A stretch of 64,000 bases of DNA from Gelidibacter salicanalis. Its GTDB lineage: Bacteria; Bacteroidota; Bacteroidia; Flavobacteriales; Flavobacteriaceae. Position 1 is the first letter of the stretch. Each line of letters begins with the position of its first letter. Below, piece after piece: positions 52,699 to 62,565 of the stretch. Under the pieces are notes generated by a model that was not told where the DNA came from, ran no database searches, and saw only the letters and a list, made by a program, of their open reading frames with translations. The stretch is taken from the NCBI RefSeq assembly GCF_007997285.1, contig NZ_VORX01000003.1, forward strand, positions 186,001-250,000, written 5' to 3'. The position numbers were made by a program, and so were the translations under genes.

Positions 52699-53797
52699 AG
52701 CGCAAGAAACGGTACTCGAAATTGATCTTTCTGCCCTAAAACACAATTTTGATTATCTTAAATCCAAACTTCAAAAAAATACCAAATTTTTAGCTGTAGT
52801 AAAAGCCTTTGCTTACGGTAGTGATGCTGATGCTATTGCACTCTATTTGCAAGAATTAGGTGTTGATTATTTCGCGGTAGCGTATACTAGCGAAGGTGTT
52901 GTCCTAAGAGATGCAGGCGTTACAAAACCTATTTTAGTACTCCATCCTTTGCCGGTAAGTTTTGAGACTATTATTGAACGTTGTCTGGAGCCAAGCATCT
53001 ATAATTGGAAGGTTTTAGATGAGTTTTTACAAGTTGCATCGGATAAAAATCAGAAAAATTACCCCATCCATCTTAAATTCAATACGGGGTTAAATCGCTT
53101 AGGTTTTAATCTTGAAGATATTGAACCGATACATTCTATAACAAATGCTTCAGAAGCCATTTGTATAAAATCAATTTTTTCGCATTTGGCGGCTAGTGAA
53201 GACTTAACCGAAAAAGCGTTTACAGAACAGCAAATACGAGCATTTACAAGCATCACCGAAAAATTTATCACAGTTTTTGATTATAAGCCTGTGCTTCACC
53301 TCAGCAACACTTCAGGAATCTTAAACTATCCTGAAGCCCATCTGGATATGGTGAGAAGCGGCATCGGTCTTTATGGTTTTGGCAATTCTGAAAAAGAAAA
53401 TAAAAACTTCATTCCCGTAGCGAAACTGAAATCGGTCATTTCTCAAATTCATCATATCGAAAAAGGAGAAACAGTAGGTTATAACCGTGCCTACAAAAGT
53501 GAAGCCACTATGACTACTGCTACCATACCCATTGGACATGCAGATGGTGTTGGTAGGCAATACGGACAAGGTAAAGGCTTTGTGATTATTGAAGGACAAA
53601 AAGCACCTATTATAGGCAATGTTTGTATGGATATGATTATGGTTGACATTACAAGTATTGATTGCGAAGAAGGTGATGAAGTAATTATTTTTGACGCCTC
53701 GCATACTGCAGAACACTTAGCAAATACAGCACAAACCATTTCCTACGAATTGCTAACTGCCATTTCCCAACGGGTGAAACGGGTCATTAAAAAATAA
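52691..53797 (+). CDS. alr: Alanine racemase
   Basis: PLP enzyme that makes D-alanine for peptidoglycan. The 368-residue product has the cofactor lysine K38 in FLAVVKAFAYGSDA, HLKFNTGLNRLGF, MVRSGIGLYGFG and the catalytic Tyr segment GYNRAYKSEATMTTATIPIGHADG. VCMDMIMVDIT is also typical. It overlaps the end of tdk, an arrangement common in flavobacteria as far as I recall. Confidence 0.96.
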   Translation: MSKAQETVLEIDLSALKHNFDYLKSKLQKNTKFLAVVKAFAYGSDADAIALYLQELGVDYFAVAYTSEGVVLRDAGVTKPILVLHPLPVSFETIIERCLEPSIYNWKVLDEFLQVASDKNQKNYPIHLKFNTGLNRLGFNLEDIEPIHSITNASEAICIKSIFSHLAASEDLTEKAFTEQQIRAFTSITEKFITVFDYKPVLHLSNTSGILNYPEAHLDMVRSGIGLYGFGNSEKENKNFIPVAKLKSVISQIHHIEKGETVGYNRAYKSEATMTTATIPIGHADGVGRQYGQGKGFVIIEGQKAPIIGNVCMDMIMVDITSIDCEEGDEVIIFDASHTAEHLANTAQTISYELLTAISQRVKRVIKK

Positions 53798-53833
53798 TGT
53801 TTTCTTAAAAATTTAACATTTCTTAATTTTTCA

Positions 53834-53841
53834 TACTTTTG
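53834..53841 (+). promoter_or_regulatory. -7 element of mscL
   Basis: TACTTTTG, an exact TAnnTTTG match, with TTA at -33 spacing (18 bp). 31 bp before the ATG. Confidence 0.6.
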
Positions 53842-53872
53842 TAACTGAATAACTCATTTAAAACCAATAACT

Positions 53873-54274
53873 ATGTGGAAAGAATTTAAAAACTTTATTA
53901 TGACTGGCAACGTTATTGATTTAGCGGTAGCCGTTATTCTTGCAGGTGCCGTTGGCTTAGTTGTCAATGGATTTGTAACTGACATTATGATGCCTATTGT
54001 TGGTAATTTTGCCGGTGGCGTTGATTTTGCTGACCTGAAATATGTGTTATCACCAGCTGATATTGCTGCTGACGGTACGATCATTAAGCCAGAAAACGCA
54101 ATCATGTACGGGAAATGGGTAAATTCTATCATTAACTTATTAATTGTTGGTTTCGTATTATTTATAATTGTGAAAGCTTACAACAAAACTAAAAAACCAA
54201 AAGCCCCAGCAGCACCAGCAGGACCAACTGAACTGGACGTATTAAAAGAAATCAGAGACGCGTTAAAAAAATAA
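53873..54274 (+). CDS. mscL: Large-conductance mechanosensitive channel
   Basis: Homopentameric inner-membrane emergency valve against hypo-osmotic shock. The 133-residue product has FKNFIMTGNVIDLAVAVILAGAVGLVVNGFVTDIMMP as the gating first helix, a periplasmic loop and the second helix INLLIVGFVLFIIVKAYNK. The Ala/Pro-rich linker and C-terminal helix TELDVLKEIRDALKK complete the fold. Own promoter and a strong terminator downstream. Confidence 0.97.
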   Translation: MWKEFKNFIMTGNVIDLAVAVILAGAVGLVVNGFVTDIMMPIVGNFAGGVDFADLKYVLSPADIAADGTIIKPENAIMYGKWVNSIINLLIVGFVLFIIVKAYNKTKKPKAPAAPAGPTELDVLKEIRDALKK

Positions 54275-54301
54275 TTCCGCTACACTTCATATTCTAACTT
54301 A

Positions 54302-54338
54302 AACCCGATTCCTGAAAAGAATCGGGTTCTTTTTTTTT
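54302..54338 (+). terminator. Terminator after mscL
   Basis: AACCCGATTC and GAATCGGGTT pair perfectly over ten bases around CTGAAAA, followed by a C and nine T. Confidence 0.9.
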
Positions 54339-54396
54339 AACTTCTTCTTTAACCGCTTTCATTTAATGGTTACATTAGCTCCTTAAATTTTTTCTT

Positions 54397-55386
54397 ATGA
54401 AAGTAGCCGTTGTTGGTGCCACTGGAATGGTTGGCGAAGTGATGTTAAAAGTTCTTGAAGAACGTAATTTTCCATTTACCGAATTGATGCTCGTAGCCTC
54501 GGAAAGGTCTGTGGGTAAAGAAATCAAATTTAAGAATAAGACCTATAAGGTTATTGGCTTGGCAGATGCTGTGGCCAGTAAGCCAGACGTTGCGCTATTT
54601 TCTGCAGGAGGCGACACGTCTTTAGAATGGGCTCCTAAATTTGCTGAGGCTGGCACAACCGTTATCGACAATTCTTCAGCTTGGAGAATGGACGCTTCAA
54701 AAAAATTGGTTGTTCCAGAAATTAACGCTGATCAACTTACCAAAGACGATAAAATTATTGCGAATCCTAATTGTTCTACCATTCAATTGGTGATGATTTT
54801 GGCACCGCTTCATAAAAAATATGGTATTAAACGGATTATTGTGTCTACCTACCAATCCATCACCGGCACAGGTTTAAAAGCCGTAAAACAATTGGAAAAT
54901 GAGTTGGCAGGAATAAAAGGCGAAATGGCTTACCCTTATCCAATTCATAAGAATGCCATCCCGCATTGCGATGTGTTTGAGGAAAATGGCTACACTAAAG
55001 AGGAAATGAAATTGGTTAGAGAAACTCAAAAAATTCTCGATGACCGTTCTATCGCAGTTACTGCCACCGCCGTACGAATTCCAACCGAAGGCGGCCATAG
55101 CGAATCTGTAAATATCGAATTTGATAATGATTTTGATGTGACTAAAATTCGCAAGTTATTAAGTCAAACACCTGGCGTTGTCGTTCAAGACAATACAGAT
55201 GTCAACACCTATCCAATGCCGATTTATGCTAATGGAAAAGATGATGTTTTTGTAGGGCGTATCCGTAGAGATGGGTCGCAGCCCAATTCATTAAACTTAT
55301 GGATTGTCAGTGATAACTTAAGAAAGGGTGCGGCTACCAATACCATCCAGATTGCTGAATATTTAATTGCTAACAATCTGCTTTAA
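54397..55386 (+). CDS. asd: Aspartate-semialdehyde dehydrogenase
   Basis: NADPH-dependent reduction of aspartyl phosphate in Lys, Thr and Met synthesis. The 329-residue product has the nucleotide loop VVGATGMVGEVMLKVLEERNFP, the catalytic Cys in IANPNCSTIQLVM (about residue 128) and the substrate-binding stretch RIPTEGGHSESVNIEF with its His. No aspartokinase lies next to it. A strong terminator follows at 55449. Confidence 0.96.
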   Translation: MKVAVVGATGMVGEVMLKVLEERNFPFTELMLVASERSVGKEIKFKNKTYKVIGLADAVASKPDVALFSAGGDTSLEWAPKFAEAGTTVIDNSSAWRMDASKKLVVPEINADQLTKDDKIIANPNCSTIQLVMILAPLHKKYGIKRIIVSTYQSITGTGLKAVKQLENELAGIKGEMAYPYPIHKNAIPHCDVFEENGYTKEEMKLVRETQKILDDRSIAVTATAVRIPTEGGHSESVNIEFDNDFDVTKIRKLLSQTPGVVVQDNTDVNTYPMPIYANGKDDVFVGRIRRDGSQPNSLNLWIVSDNLRKGAATNTIQIAEYLIANNLL

Positions 55387-55448
55387 GCCAGAAATTATAT
55401 TTTAGAAATCATAAGATCTTAGAAACTATTTCTTAATAATATATTAAA

Positions 55449-55481
55449 AAGTCCCCTACACCATTTTGTAGGGGCTTTTTT
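55449..55481 (+). terminator. Terminator after asd
   Basis: AAGTCCCCTACA pairs with TGTAGGGGCTT around CCATTT (one G-T wobble), then six T. Confidence 0.9.
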
Positions 55482-55484
55482 GTT

Positions 55485-55492
55485 TATTTTTG
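55485..55492 (+). promoter_or_regulatory. -7 element of the prolyl oligopeptidase gene
   Basis: TATTTTTG, an exact TAnnTTTG match, directly after the asd terminator and 28 bp before the ATG. Confidence 0.6.
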
Positions 55493-55520
55493 AAACACAA
55501 CACCAAACACGTTTACTCCT

Positions 55521-57686
55521 ATGAAAAACTTAGCGCTGGCTGTGGTAATTTTAACTACAATTACCGCCTGCAAAACTGAAAATGAACTCAAAAACTCCAA
55601 TGCAATTGCTGTGACGTATCCTGAAACAAAAACAGTAGATTCTGTAGATACTTATTTTGGAAAAGAAGTTAAAGACCCTTACCGTTGGCTCGAAGACGAC
55701 AGAAGTGATGAAACTGGTGCTTGGGTAAAAGCCCAGAATAAAGTCACTGGCGATTATCTAGCACACATTCCCTACCGTCAAGCACTAAAAGAGCGTTTGG
55801 AAGAAATCTGGAATTATGAAAAAGTTGGCGCCCCATTTATAGAAGGTGACTATACCTATTTCTACAAAAATGACGGTCTTCAAAACCAATCCGTAATCTA
55901 CCGAAAGAAAAATGACGCTGATAAAGAAGAAGTTTTTCTAGACCCTAACACCTTCAGTAGCGATGGTACAGTTTCTTTAGGCGGGGTCAACTTTTCTAAA
56001 GATGGTAAAATTCTCGCTTATTCCATTTCAGAAGGCGGGAGCGATTGGCGAAAAGTCATTATTATGAATACTGAAACCAAAGAACAAATTGAAGACACCT
56101 TAGTTGATGTCAAGTTCAGCGGTATTTCCTGGAAAAATAACGATGGGTTTTACTACTCCAGTTACGACAAACCTAAGGGCAGTGAGCTTTCCGCGAAGAC
56201 CGATCAGCATAAACTCTTCTATCATAAATTAGGCACGGCTCAAAAGCAAGACCAATTGATTTATGGAGGAACACCTGAAGAGAAGCACCGTTATGTAGGT
56301 GGCAACGTTACTGAAGATGGAAAATACTTGTTTATCTATCCTAGAACCTCAACATCTGGATCAAAGTTATTGATGAAAGATCTGTCTAAGCCAAATAGCA
56401 AGATCGTAACTATTTTAGATGATTTTAATACGGATTCTGCGGTGATGGAAAATGTAGGCAGCACGCTCTATATCATCACCAATAAAGATGCACCCAATCA
56501 AAAGGTAGTCACTGTAGATGCTTCAAATCCGAGTCCAGAACATTGGAAGGATTTTATTCCTGAAACAGAAAATGTGTTAAGCGCCTCGACAAGTAGTGGG
56601 TATATTTTTGCAAGTTATATGGTGGATGCCGTATCTCAGGTAAAACAATACGATTACGATGGGAAATTGGTAAGAGAAATTGAATTGCCAGGCGTGGGTA
56701 GTGCTGGCGGATTTGGAGGCAAAAAAGATGATGAAACGGTTTATTTCTCGTTTTCTAATTACATCACCCCAAGTACAATTTATACTTTGAATCCTAAAAC
56801 TGGAGTTTCTAAAGTGTACAAAAAACCAGCAATTAAGTATAATCCTGACGATTTTGAAAGCAAGCAAGTGTTTTACACTTCAAAAGACGGCACCAAAATT
56901 CCGATGCTTATTTCCTATAAAAAAGGAACGGAGCTTAATGGTAAAAACCCTACTATTTTATACAGCTACGGTGGCTTCAACATTTCAATGACCCCATCAT
57001 TTAGCATTGCTAATGCTGTTTGGATGGAGCAAGGCGGTGTATATGCCGTTCCTAATATTCGCGGTGGTGGTGAGTATGGAAAGAAATGGCACGATGCCGG
57101 GACTCAGCTTAAAAAGCAAAATGTGTTTGACGATTTTATCGCTGCAGCAGAATATTTAATCGATAACAACTATACCTCATCAGACTATTTAGCCATTCGC
57201 GGTGGCTCTAACGGTGGATTGTTAGTTGGTGCCACCATGACGCAACGTCCAGACTTAGTAAAAGTTGCCATCCCGGCAGTTGGGGTGTTAGACATGTTAC
57301 GTTATCATACCTTTACCTCAGGTGCAGGTTGGGCTTATGATTACGGCACGTCTGAGGATAACAAAGAAATGTTTGATTATTTAAAAGGTTATTCACCAGT
57401 TCATAATGTTAAAGAAGGGGTAGAATATCCAGCAACGATGATCACTACTGGAGATCATGATGACCGTGTTGTTCCTGCGCATAGTTTTAAATTTGCAGCG
57501 GAATTACAGAGTAAGCAAACGGGTACGAATCCGACCTTGATCAGAATTGAAACGGATGCAGGTCATGGTGCCGGTACGCCTGTAAGCAAAACCATTGAGC
57601 AATACGCTGATATTTTCGGCTTTACGCTTTATAATATGGGTTATAAAGAATTGCCGAACAAAACCATGACAAAGGTTAAAGGCTAA
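55521..57686 (+). CDS. Prolyl oligopeptidase (S9) lipoprotein
   Basis: Serine peptidase cutting after proline in short peptides. The 721-residue product begins with a lipoprotein signal, lipobox TITAC with Cys17, so it sits in the periplasm or envelope; E. coli-type enzymes lack this. [28 protein letters not shown] is the usual N-terminal start, followed by a seven-bladed propeller. The hydrolase domain has [30 protein letters not shown], the nucleophile S563 in [11 protein letters not shown], the Asp in GDHDDRVVP and the His in DAGHGAG. Probably peptide scavenging. Confidence 0.95.
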   Translation: MKNLALAVVILTTITACKTENELKNSNAIAVTYPETKTVDSVDTYFGKEVKDPYRWLEDDRSDETGAWVKAQNKVTGDYLAHIPYRQALKERLEEIWNYEKVGAPFIEGDYTYFYKNDGLQNQSVIYRKKNDADKEEVFLDPNTFSSDGTVSLGGVNFSKDGKILAYSISEGGSDWRKVIIMNTETKEQIEDTLVDVKFSGISWKNNDGFYYSSYDKPKGSELSAKTDQHKLFYHKLGTAQKQDQLIYGGTPEEKHRYVGGNVTEDGKYLFIYPRTSTSGSKLLMKDLSKPNSKIVTILDDFNTDSAVMENVGSTLYIITNKDAPNQKVVTVDASNPSPEHWKDFIPETENVLSASTSSGYIFASYMVDAVSQVKQYDYDGKLVREIELPGVGSAGGFGGKKDDETVYFSFSNYITPSTIYTLNPKTGVSKVYKKPAIKYNPDDFESKQVFYTSKDGTKIPMLISYKKGTELNGKNPTILYSYGGFNISMTPSFSIANAVWMEQGGVYAVPNIRGGGEYGKKWHDAGTQLKKQNVFDDFIAAAEYLIDNNYTSSDYLAIRGGSNGGLLVGATMTQRPDLVKVAIPAVGVLDMLRYHTFTSGAGWAYDYGTSEDNKEMFDYLKGYSPVHNVKEGVEYPATMITTGDHDDRVVPAHSFKFAAELQSKQTGTNPTLIRIETDAGHGAGTPVSKTIEQYADIFGFTLYNMGYKELPNKTMTKVKG

Positions 57687-57706
57687 AACACTAATTCTTA
57701 GACTAT

Positions 57707-57746
57707 AAAAACCTTTCAGTCTTTTCTATGGATTGAAAGGTTTTGT
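57707..57746 (+). terminator. Terminator after the prolyl oligopeptidase gene
   Basis: AAAACCTTTCA and TGAAAGGTTTT form an eleven-pair stem with a 16-base loop. The T-run after the stem is short. Confidence 0.75.
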
Positions 57747-57758
57747 TATATCTACACT

Positions 57759-58685
57759 ATGTTACACGTTAAAAACATCACTTTTTCTTACGATCCGAAA
57801 GCTATAGAAGCCTCTGTGTTGAAGGCTTTGGAATTCACTGTAGCCCAAGGGGAGCACCTCTCCATTATTGGGGAAAGTGGCTCTGGAAAATCGACCCTAT
57901 TAAAACTGATTTACGGCGAATATGATTTAAATAAAGGCCACATATTTTGGAAGGACAATGAAATTTTAGGTCCCAAATACAATCTAGTAGTGGGTTATGA
58001 GTTTATGAAATACGTAGCGCAGGAATTCGACTTGATGCCCTACATCACCGTTGAAGAAAATGTAGGAAAACACCTTTCCAATTTTTTTCCGGAAGAGAAA
58101 AAGGAACGTATAAAAGAGCTTCTAGAAGTTGTAGAATTAGAAGAATTTGCTAAAACGAAAGTCAAAACCTTAAGTGGTGGACAGAAGCAACGTGTCGCCT
58201 TGGCAAGAGCTTTGGCCAAACAACCGGAGATTATTCTCTTGGATGAACCCTTTAGCCATATTGATAATTTTCAGAAGCAATCCTTACGCCGAAGTGTATT
58301 TAAGTATTTGAAAGAAAAGCAAATCACTTGCCTTGTCGCCACGCACGACAAGGAAGATGTCTTAGGCTTCGCGGATAGAATGTTGGTGCTGCACGATTCA
58401 AACATCATCGCCAACAACTCGCCACTGGAGCTGTATCGCAATCCAGAAACACCCTTAATTGCCTCGTTCTTTGGTGAAGTGAATATGCTTAATGATCATA
58501 TTATTTACGCCCATCAATTAAAATATGTTGACGATTCGGAACTCAAAGCTCGCGTGTTGAAAAATTATTTTAAAGGGCCGTATTACTTAATTGAAGCGGA
58601 ACACGACGATACCATCCTCAGATTTGAACATCCCACGGCTTTAGAAGTAAATTCAGAAGTTTTCCTTAAGATTCTATCACGCTAA
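57759..58685 (+). CDS. ABC transporter ATP-binding protein
   Basis: Cytoplasmic ATPase of an importer-type ABC system, 308 residues. Walker A SIIGESGSGKSTLLKLIYGEY (about residues 36-50), Q-loop KYVAQEFDLMPYITVEENV, signature LSGGQKQRVALARALAKQPEIILLDEPF with Walker B, and H-loop CLVATHDKEDVLGFADRM. The domain after residue 235 resembles the OB-type extension of sugar, phosphonate or iron uptake ATPases. No permease gene is adjacent, so the substrate is unknown. Its last 20 bases overlap the convergent phosphopantetheinyl transferase gene. Confidence 0.92.
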   Translation: MLHVKNITFSYDPKAIEASVLKALEFTVAQGEHLSIIGESGSGKSTLLKLIYGEYDLNKGHIFWKDNEILGPKYNLVVGYEFMKYVAQEFDLMPYITVEENVGKHLSNFFPEEKKERIKELLEVVELEEFAKTKVKTLSGGQKQRVALARALAKQPEIILLDEPFSHIDNFQKQSLRRSVFKYLKEKQITCLVATHDKEDVLGFADRMLVLHDSNIIANNSPLELYRNPETPLIASFFGEVNMLNDHIIYAHQLKYVDDSELKARVLKNYFKGPYYLIEAEHDDTILRFEHPTALEVNSEVFLKILSR

Positions 58686-59247
58686 TAGCAAACGCCCCAT
58701 AAAGACCATGATGTGTAAGTGAAAGCTGTTCGGTTTGTAACTGCCCATAAATATAAAATTGTGGAATTCCTGTACGATTTTTGATAACTGCTACAGACGT
58801 GTCAACAACCTTTTTATAAGCAGCATAAGCTTTAATAGCCTGTTGCACACTTTCAGAATGTTGGGTAGGATAATCTAAACTTGAAAATTGAAATATTTTT
58901 GAAACCCACTGCGGATTTGAACTCGCAGTAGTCTGAACAAAATTCTGATTAATTATTGTAGAGGTTGCTATGGATTGGTTTTTATAAATGATCTTTCCTT
59001 GAGTAGCATCTAACACAGTACATTTAAAATTAGTTGGATTAAACCGAATGGTTCCCTCGGCTCTCGAGGTGATTTTATAAACGCTTTCCTTCATCGTCCA
59101 TAAACGCCAAATATTTTGAAATTGTTGGTCGCCAGAACGAATAAATTCCTGTTCTTCAGTGGTAAATAGCTTGTCTAAATAGCGTTGCTCTTGCCAACGT
59201 GAATTGCGTTTCGCAAGTTCTATATCGACAATATCATTACCAATCAT
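58666..59247 (-). CDS. 4'-phosphopantetheinyl transferase
   Basis: Attaches 4'-phosphopantetheine from CoA to an ACP. The 193-residue product has the signature GNDIVDIELAK at the start (Asp ligands for Mg) and RLWTMKESVYKITSRA (W-x-x-KES). It is larger than AcpS (about 120) and of the Sfp-like, pseudodimeric size class at the lower end. It overlaps the ACP gene by one base (TAATG), so it probably modifies that carrier protein. Last gene of the type III PKS-associated cluster; convergent with the ABC gene. Confidence 0.87.
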   Translation of the reverse strand: MIGNDIVDIELAKRNSRWQEQRYLDKLFTTEEQEFIRSGDQQFQNIWRLWTMKESVYKITSRAEGTIRFNPTNFKCTVLDATQGKIIYKNQSIATSTIINQNFVQTTASSNPQWVSKIFQFSSLDYPTQHSESVQQAIKAYAAYKKVVDTSVAVIKNRTGIPQFYIYGQLQTEQLSLTHHGLYGAFAISVIES

Positions 59248-59498
59248 TAGCTAGTAATTTTGGAATTAACAATGGCCATCGCTGCTTTTACCGAAAGCAT
59301 TTGTTCCATTTCCTCATTCTCAATGCGGATATCAAATTCGTCTTCCACATCTAAAATGATATCAACCAAATTGGCCGAATTTATTTTTAAATCCCCCACA
59401 AAAGTGGTTTCTTCTGACAAATTTTTGAATGCATCTTCATCCTGCACATAAGGTTGGACGATGGTTTTCAATTTGGCAATTAAATCTTCGTTTTTCAT
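59247..59498 (-). CDS. Acyl carrier protein, cluster-specific
   Basis: An 83-residue carrier protein. The attachment Ser is S41 in DLKINSANLVDIIL; the usual DSL is NSA, unlike the housekeeping AcpP at 5841-6074. The rest of the four-helix pattern is kept (DVEDEFDIRIENEEMEQMLSVKAAM). It is one of the cluster genes: synthase upstream (31 bp), transferase overlapping downstream. Confidence 0.92.
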   Translation of the reverse strand: MKNEDLIAKLKTIVQPYVQDEDAFKNLSEETTFVGDLKINSANLVDIILDVEDEFDIRIENEEMEQMLSVKAAMAIVNSKITS

Positions 59499-59529
59499 AA
59501 ATTGTAAGCTCTAGAATCCGTATAAAGAT

Positions 59530-60798
59530 TTAGTTATAAGTCTTAAAGATAATACATGCGTTAACATCACCAAAACCAAAACTCGCTTTTGCAGCGATGG
59601 TCAACGTTTTATTGAGCATTTGTTTCGGGATTTTGTCATCAGAAATAAGCTCTAGAATTTCAAGATGCACATCGTCACAATTGATGTTTGGGAACACAAA
59701 TTGATTTTTTAGTTGCAATACCGTCGCTACACTTTCAATGCTTCCCGCAGCTGCAAGACAATGACCCACCATCGATTTTAATGAGTTGACATATGGAAAA
59801 TTAGCACCATTCCGCCCCAAGGCATGGGTCCAATTTTCAATTTCGAGACTGTCTTTTGAAGTGGCGGTTAAGTGCCCGTTGATGGTGTCAATCGCGTTGG
59901 CTTCAATTCCTGAACTTTCAATAGCATTCATAATGCAACGTTGCACAGCCTCCGCATTAGGAGCTGTCAATGTGCCGCCGTTGCGTTGGCCTCCCGAGTT
60001 GACATGACCTCCCAACACTTCCGCATAAATGGTAGCACCACGTTTTAAAGCACTTTCTAATGATTCTAGAACCATGGCACCGGCGCCACTTCCGGGCACA
60101 AATCCGCTTGCCGAAGCGCTCATTGGTCGCGATCCTTCCTGCGGGGAATCATTATGCTTATAAGTCATGACCCGCATGGCATCAAATCCGCCCCAAATGT
60201 AAGGCCCATCATCACTACAACTGCCTACTAACATCCGTTTGGCCTGCCCAATCTTGATGCGTTCAAATCCCATCAAAATGGCTTCTGTTCCGGTGGTGCA
60301 GGCGGACGAATTGGTGGTCACCTGATTTCCCAATCCGAGAATCCCACCAAGGTATGCGCTGATGCCGCTGGCCATAGTCTGTAAGACCACCGTACTACCC
60401 ATGCGTTTCACTTCACCGGCATCTAATTTATAAATCGCTTCGCGGAATTTATCAACCCCCGACGTTCCAGTACCAAACACACATCCACTATCATAATCCA
60501 ATGCACTCTCCACATCAATTTCCAACCCAGCATCCTTCCATGCATCCATTCCTGCCATACACCCATATAAAATCCCAGAGCTATTAAATCCGCGGAGTTG
60601 TAATGGTGTGAGATATTCTAATTTTTTTTCTTCTGAAACCTGAGGAATCCCTCCAATGCAGCAGGAAAAATTCGCCGCTTTTAAATTCTCGTGATAGGCA
60701 ATGCCGGACGTCCCGAGCTTAATCGCTTTAGTAAACGCTTCCAAGCCTACACCATTTGGTGCTACAACACCCATGCCCGTAATAACAACTCTAGTCAT
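59530..60798 (-). CDS. Beta-ketoacyl-ACP synthase family protein
   Basis: A 422-residue condensing enzyme of the KAS I/II fold, diverged from FabF. The catalytic residues are kept: Cys167 in NSSACTTGTEA, the first His in INGHLTATSKDS (Gly after it replaced by Leu), and Lys-His in KSMVGHCLAAAGSIES. The C-terminal SFGFGDVNACIIF has DVN where FabF has GHN. It probably extends a special acyl starter on the cluster ACP. It overlaps the dehydratase gene by eight bases. Confidence 0.93.
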   Translation of the reverse strand: MTRVVITGMGVVAPNGVGLEAFTKAIKLGTSGIAYHENLKAANFSCCIGGIPQVSEEKKLEYLTPLQLRGFNSSGILYGCMAGMDAWKDAGLEIDVESALDYDSGCVFGTGTSGVDKFREAIYKLDAGEVKRMGSTVVLQTMASGISAYLGGILGLGNQVTTNSSACTTGTEAILMGFERIKIGQAKRMLVGSCSDDGPYIWGGFDAMRVMTYKHNDSPQEGSRPMSASASGFVPGSGAGAMVLESLESALKRGATIYAEVLGGHVNSGGQRNGGTLTAPNAEAVQRCIMNAIESSGIEANAIDTINGHLTATSKDSLEIENWTHALGRNGANFPYVNSLKSMVGHCLAAAGSIESVATVLQLKNQFVFPNINCDDVHLEILELISDDKIPKQMLNKTLTIAAKASFGFGDVNACIIFKTYN

Positions 60799-61240
60799 TT
60801 CCCTTTGGTTTTAACATTCCTGAAATGGTACCTCTGCAGACCAATTCCTCTTTTTGGTTAAAAAGCTTGACGTTGCATTTTAATTTATGAAATCGAAAGA
60901 CTGTTTTTTCTGAAATAACAGTAACGGTTTCGCCAGGAAAAACTGGGAGATAAAAATCTACAGCGCTTGAGGTTAAGGCAATTTCCGGCTTAAAATTCTC
61001 AGTAATTTCATCCTTAAGCAGATAGATTCCCAAGCAGACCACTCCAATTTGCGCCATGCACTCCGTTAAAATCACGCCCGGAGTGACGGGATGTGCTTTA
61101 AAATGCCCTTTATAAAAATATTCAGTTTCTTTAAAGGTATAATAGCCCGTCGCCCCTGCTTCTGAAATCTTGGAAAGTCCATCCACAAACAGAAAAGGCG
61201 CTTCATAAGGCAATAGAGAAATGATATCTTTTGAGGTCAT
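60791..61240 (-). CDS. 3-hydroxyacyl-ACP dehydratase, FabZ-like
   Basis: A 149-residue hotdog-fold protein. The catalytic segment FKAHPVTPGVILTECMAQIGVV contains the His (FxxHPxxPGV) and, 14 residues on, the acidic residue region (Glu in LTECMAQ) of FabZ. It removes water from 3-hydroxyacyl chains. The start codon overlaps the previous region cleanly; 65 bp separate it from the YdcF-hemopexin gene upstream. With the synthase, ACP and SDR it makes up a nearly complete elongation cycle. Confidence 0.9.
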   Translation of the reverse strand: MTSKDIISLLPYEAPFLFVDGLSKISEAGATGYYTFKETEYFYKGHFKAHPVTPGVILTECMAQIGVVCLGIYLLKDEITENFKPEIALTSSAVDFYLPVFPGETVTVISEKTVFRFHKLKCNVKLFNQKEELVCRGTISGMLKPKGND

Positions 61241-61305
61241 TTGTAATACTAATTTTTTGTGTTATAGATAATTTTATAAATGACCTACTTTTGATCATGA
61301 TAAAC

Positions 61306-62532
61306 TTAATTTCTATCTCCCCAGAATTCTGTCGGCCATGCCAAATTCACTTTTTGAGGCGATGTATTTAACATCATCAATTTGTCCCCTTCAAATTTCA
61401 ATCTGAGCATTTCTTGCCCGCGATAGAGCAAAACTTCATTGGTTGCTTCTGTAAAGAGAGCAGCATCAACGTCACCCGTTCCCCAATTAAAAGGCCAATT
61501 CTCAACCAAGTCAGTAATCATTTTTGGACTATCAACAATTTGTACTTTGTACTTTTTATATCGAAATTTAACATATTCCGCGCCTTTAAAAAGGTACATA
61601 TATTTGGTGGTGGAATCAAAAAAAGCGGCATCCAGATGTCCCGTCTGCCAATGATCTGGAAGTTCAGAAAATAAGGTCTGTATTGGCTTGGTATGTTCCC
61701 CAACCATGCTTAAAGTTCCCGGTTTCAGAGTGAGATAATCTGTGCCTTTAAATATATAAATAAGATCCTGGAATTTATTATAGAATGTGGCATCAATTCC
61801 TGAATTCCAATAGTTAGAAACTTCAGGAATGGTTTTGGCAATCTTAGAATAGGATGCACTAGAATCCGGACCGGTGATGTAAAGATCTTCAATAAATTTA
61901 TGTTGATTAGCAGGATCACCTTTCAAACTATAGGCGGCACCAATTTTTGGCCAAAGCACAGATTTACAATAATTTGGATTGTTCATACAGTTGTCGTACA
62001 TCGCGCCATAATCCGTTTTACTATCTGGTTTGGGAATGATGTTGCCTTCAATGATGTATTTTGAAATCGCCAAATCGTTATCATTAAAACATCCAGAAAC
62101 CGACATTGCGTGCCAATGGTTGGACACTACAAAAAGCTGATCGCCTTGGTTAATTAACTTAGTGCCATCTGAATGTTTAAGCTCGCGACTGTAACAATAG
62201 TTCTGAGCCGTACTTTTTGATTTTTCTTCCTTAAAGATGATCGTTTCAGGGACGCCCTTGGCAATTAAAACGTCAGCCATAATCGTTGCCTCGCAGATAC
62301 TGGAACTATGTGCTCCACACCCGCCCGACACGATAATATAGTCGATGTCTTTTTTGGAATTATACACATTAAACCCCATTTCTGCGCGTTCTATAGACGT
62401 GTTTAAATTTCCAGAACCCAATATGAGTAGAATTGTTTTCGAAGTGTCATTTTCAACGGATTGAGCAAGACCTGCGAAAGAACATAGCAGGGCCAACATC
62501 CAAACTTTCTCAATTAAAAACTTCATTATCAT
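61306..62532 (-). CDS. YdcF-domain (DUF218) protein fused to hemopexin-like repeats
   Basis: A 408-residue protein. Signal peptide to about residue 23 (FAGLAQS), so exported. Residues 30-190 form a DUF218/YdcF domain: ILLILGSGNLNTSIERAEMGF, YIIVSGGCGAHSSSICEATIM, KGVPETIIFKEEKSKSTAQN and VVSNHWHAMSV. The C-terminal 170 residues hold three hemopexin-type repeats starting IDATFYNKFQDLIYIFKG, LDAAFFDSTTKYMYLFKG and VDAALFTEATNEVLLYRG, each ending in a W near 50 residues later (DHW, FNW, EFW). I know no described protein with this pairing. The function is unknown. It sits within the fatty acid/PKS-like cluster. Start ATG chosen at 62532; 62526 is equally possible. Confidence 0.85.
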   Translation of the reverse strand: MIMKFLIEKVWMLALLCSFAGLAQSVENDTSKTILLILGSGNLNTSIERAEMGFNVYNSKKDIDYIIVSGGCGAHSSSICEATIMADVLIAKGVPETIIFKEEKSKSTAQNYCYSRELKHSDGTKLINQGDQLFVVSNHWHAMSVSGCFNDNDLAISKYIIEGNIIPKPDSKTDYGAMYDNCMNNPNYCKSVLWPKIGAAYSLKGDPANQHKFIEDLYITGPDSSASYSKIAKTIPEVSNYWNSGIDATFYNKFQDLIYIFKGTDYLTLKPGTLSMVGEHTKPIQTLFSELPDHWQTGHLDAAFFDSTTKYMYLFKGAEYVKFRYKKYKVQIVDSPKMITDLVENWPFNWGTGDVDAALFTEATNEVLLYRGQEMLRLKFEGDKLMMLNTSPQKVNLAWPTEFWGDRN

Positions 62533-62565
62533 AAGGCATTTTTTATTTAAGTCAGGAGGCTAAAC

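Noticed and set aside
53321-53739. Overlapping minus-strand frames of 82-131 codons inside alr
   Set aside because: Alanine racemase motifs on the plus strand are complete through this stretch; the antisense frames have no recognisable motif.
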